NCBI GenBank assembly: GCA_015075425.1
Contig: JABTUL010000001.1
Coordinates: 1,488,001 to 1,552,000 of the forward strand
Source: Spirochaetales bacterium
Lineage (GTDB): Bacteria; Spirochaetota; Leptospiria; Leptospirales; Leptonemataceae
Reading direction: 5' to 3'
DNA: 64,000 nucleotides
In this document: positions 63,634 through 64,000 of the stretch, piece by piece
Numbering within the stretch: position 1 is the first letter of the stretch
Layout: each line of letters opens with the position of its first letter
Position numbers and translations under genes: made by a program
Notes under the pieces: generated by a model
Told to the model about the DNA's origin: nothing
Database searches by the model: none
The model's input: the letters and a program-made list of their open reading frames with translations, nothing else

Positions 63634-64000
63634 AACCGCAGAAGATCTGCGCATTTTGCGGGGGCTTGCCCTTTTTGTTTTTGCGCTGGCTTTTATTTCC
63701 GCCATCTTTGAACCACGATTTTCCTTCTGTATGTTTTACAATCTGACCGGATTGCCCTGTCCGGGTTGCGGCTTCACCCGGTCTTTAGCAGCGCTTCTCC
63801 TGTTAGACCCGGCCCGCTCCGTTTATCTGCATCCTTTTGGTGTGCCGGGCTTTTTTGCTTTGCTCCTTCTTTTTCTGCCGGCATCGTGGCTACTGCGTCC
63901 CGGGATGCATTTGAGCCGGCTCCTTCTTGGGGGGGCGATTGTACTGATTGGCTTCGGTACAGTCCGGGCAGCGCTGCTCTTGATTGATCGGTCCTTTTAC
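63626..64000 (+). CDS. DUF2752-like membrane protein, partial
   Basis: The first 125 codons of a gene that runs off the right edge. LTGLPCPGCGFTRSLAALLL contains the CPGCGxTR motif that defines DUF2752, next to three predicted membrane helices (LALFVFALAFISAIF; FFALLLLFLPASWLL; IVLIGFGTVRAALLLI). The function of the family is unknown. The ATG lies inside the end of the carbonic anhydrase gene, so translation is coupled. Confidence 0.75.
   Translation, partial: MLRTAEDLRILRGLALFVFALAFISAIFEPRFSFCMFYNLTGLPCPGCGFTRSLAALLLLDPARSVYLHPFGVPGFFALLLLFLPASWLLRPGMHLSRLLLGGAIVLIGFGTVRAALLLIDRSFY

Overview
This is a densely coded 64 kb piece of a bacterial chromosome with moderately high G+C. I found about 60 protein genes and five tRNA genes, and no gene-free stretch longer than about 130 bases. 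I see no insertion sequence, integrase, phage, CRISPR array or rRNA. The content points to a diderm, probably a spirochaete of the Leptospirales at the higher-GC end (Leptonema- or Turneriella-like). The reasons are 7TMR-DISM sensor proteins, a bactofilin, a DUF1577-like PilZ protein, a two-domain cyclic-nucleotide regulator, OmpA/PD40 and outer-membrane-barrel proteins, and many TTG and GTG starts. That placement is inference; no rRNA or marker tree was available.

Layout. 1-5.0 kb: two tandem 7TMR-DISM-type proteins (the first cut by the window edge) downstream of rsgA, with a divergent GAF-histidine kinase. 5.0-10 kb: glpK, an MBL hydrolase, an SDR-like protein and a DUF6986/CitE-like aldolase. 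10-16.5 kb: pseudo-receiver, malate dehydrogenase, photolyase, DsbA-like protein, homoserine kinase, bactofilin, a membrane protein and CheW. 16.5-21.3 kb: tRNA-Lys and tRNA-Glu, then a co-directional group of GT2 glycosyltransferase, CHAT-type cysteine peptidase, PilZ, RnfC/NqrA-like iron-sulfur protein and a membrane protein. 21.3-23.6 kb: eno-divIC-clpP. 23.7-32 kb: a run of poorly described genes including a DUF455 diiron/ATP-grasp fusion, a proline-rich membrane anchor, a TPR protein, a VWA-STAS fusion and an outer-membrane barrel. 32-41.7 kb: dual cNMP regulator, methylmalonyl-CoA mutase, rpiA, a CxxC protein, OsmC-like, spore-photoproduct-lyase-like radical SAM, PD40-OmpA and DUF1577/PilZ. 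41.7-51.3 kb: hisS-hisF-hisE, a CoA-lyase/cyclase/6PGDH/FGGY-kinase module, convergent mgtE with tRNA-Leu, then hisB-hisH-hisA. 51.3-57 kb: RNase Z-like MBL, an M16 peptidase pair, an APC permease, a secreted protein and tRNA-Ile. 57-64 kb: a 1,432-residue coiled-coil sensor with a lysine-rich tail, tRNA-Ala, a degenerate receiver, ychF, gamma-carbonic anhydrase and the start of a DUF2752 gene.

How it works together. Central metabolism (glpK, mdh, eno, rpiA, 6PGDH, methylmalonyl-CoA mutase) and histidine synthesis are interleaved with signalling and envelope genes. Recurrent themes are signalling proteins that have lost a key catalytic residue, tight translational coupling through 4-base and longer overlaps, and non-ATG starts, two of which sit in hairpin loops. 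The most system-like unexplained stretches are the GT2-CHAT-PilZ-RnfC-like group (16.8-21.3 kb) and the DUF455/ATP-grasp to VWA-STAS run (23.7-31.9 kb).
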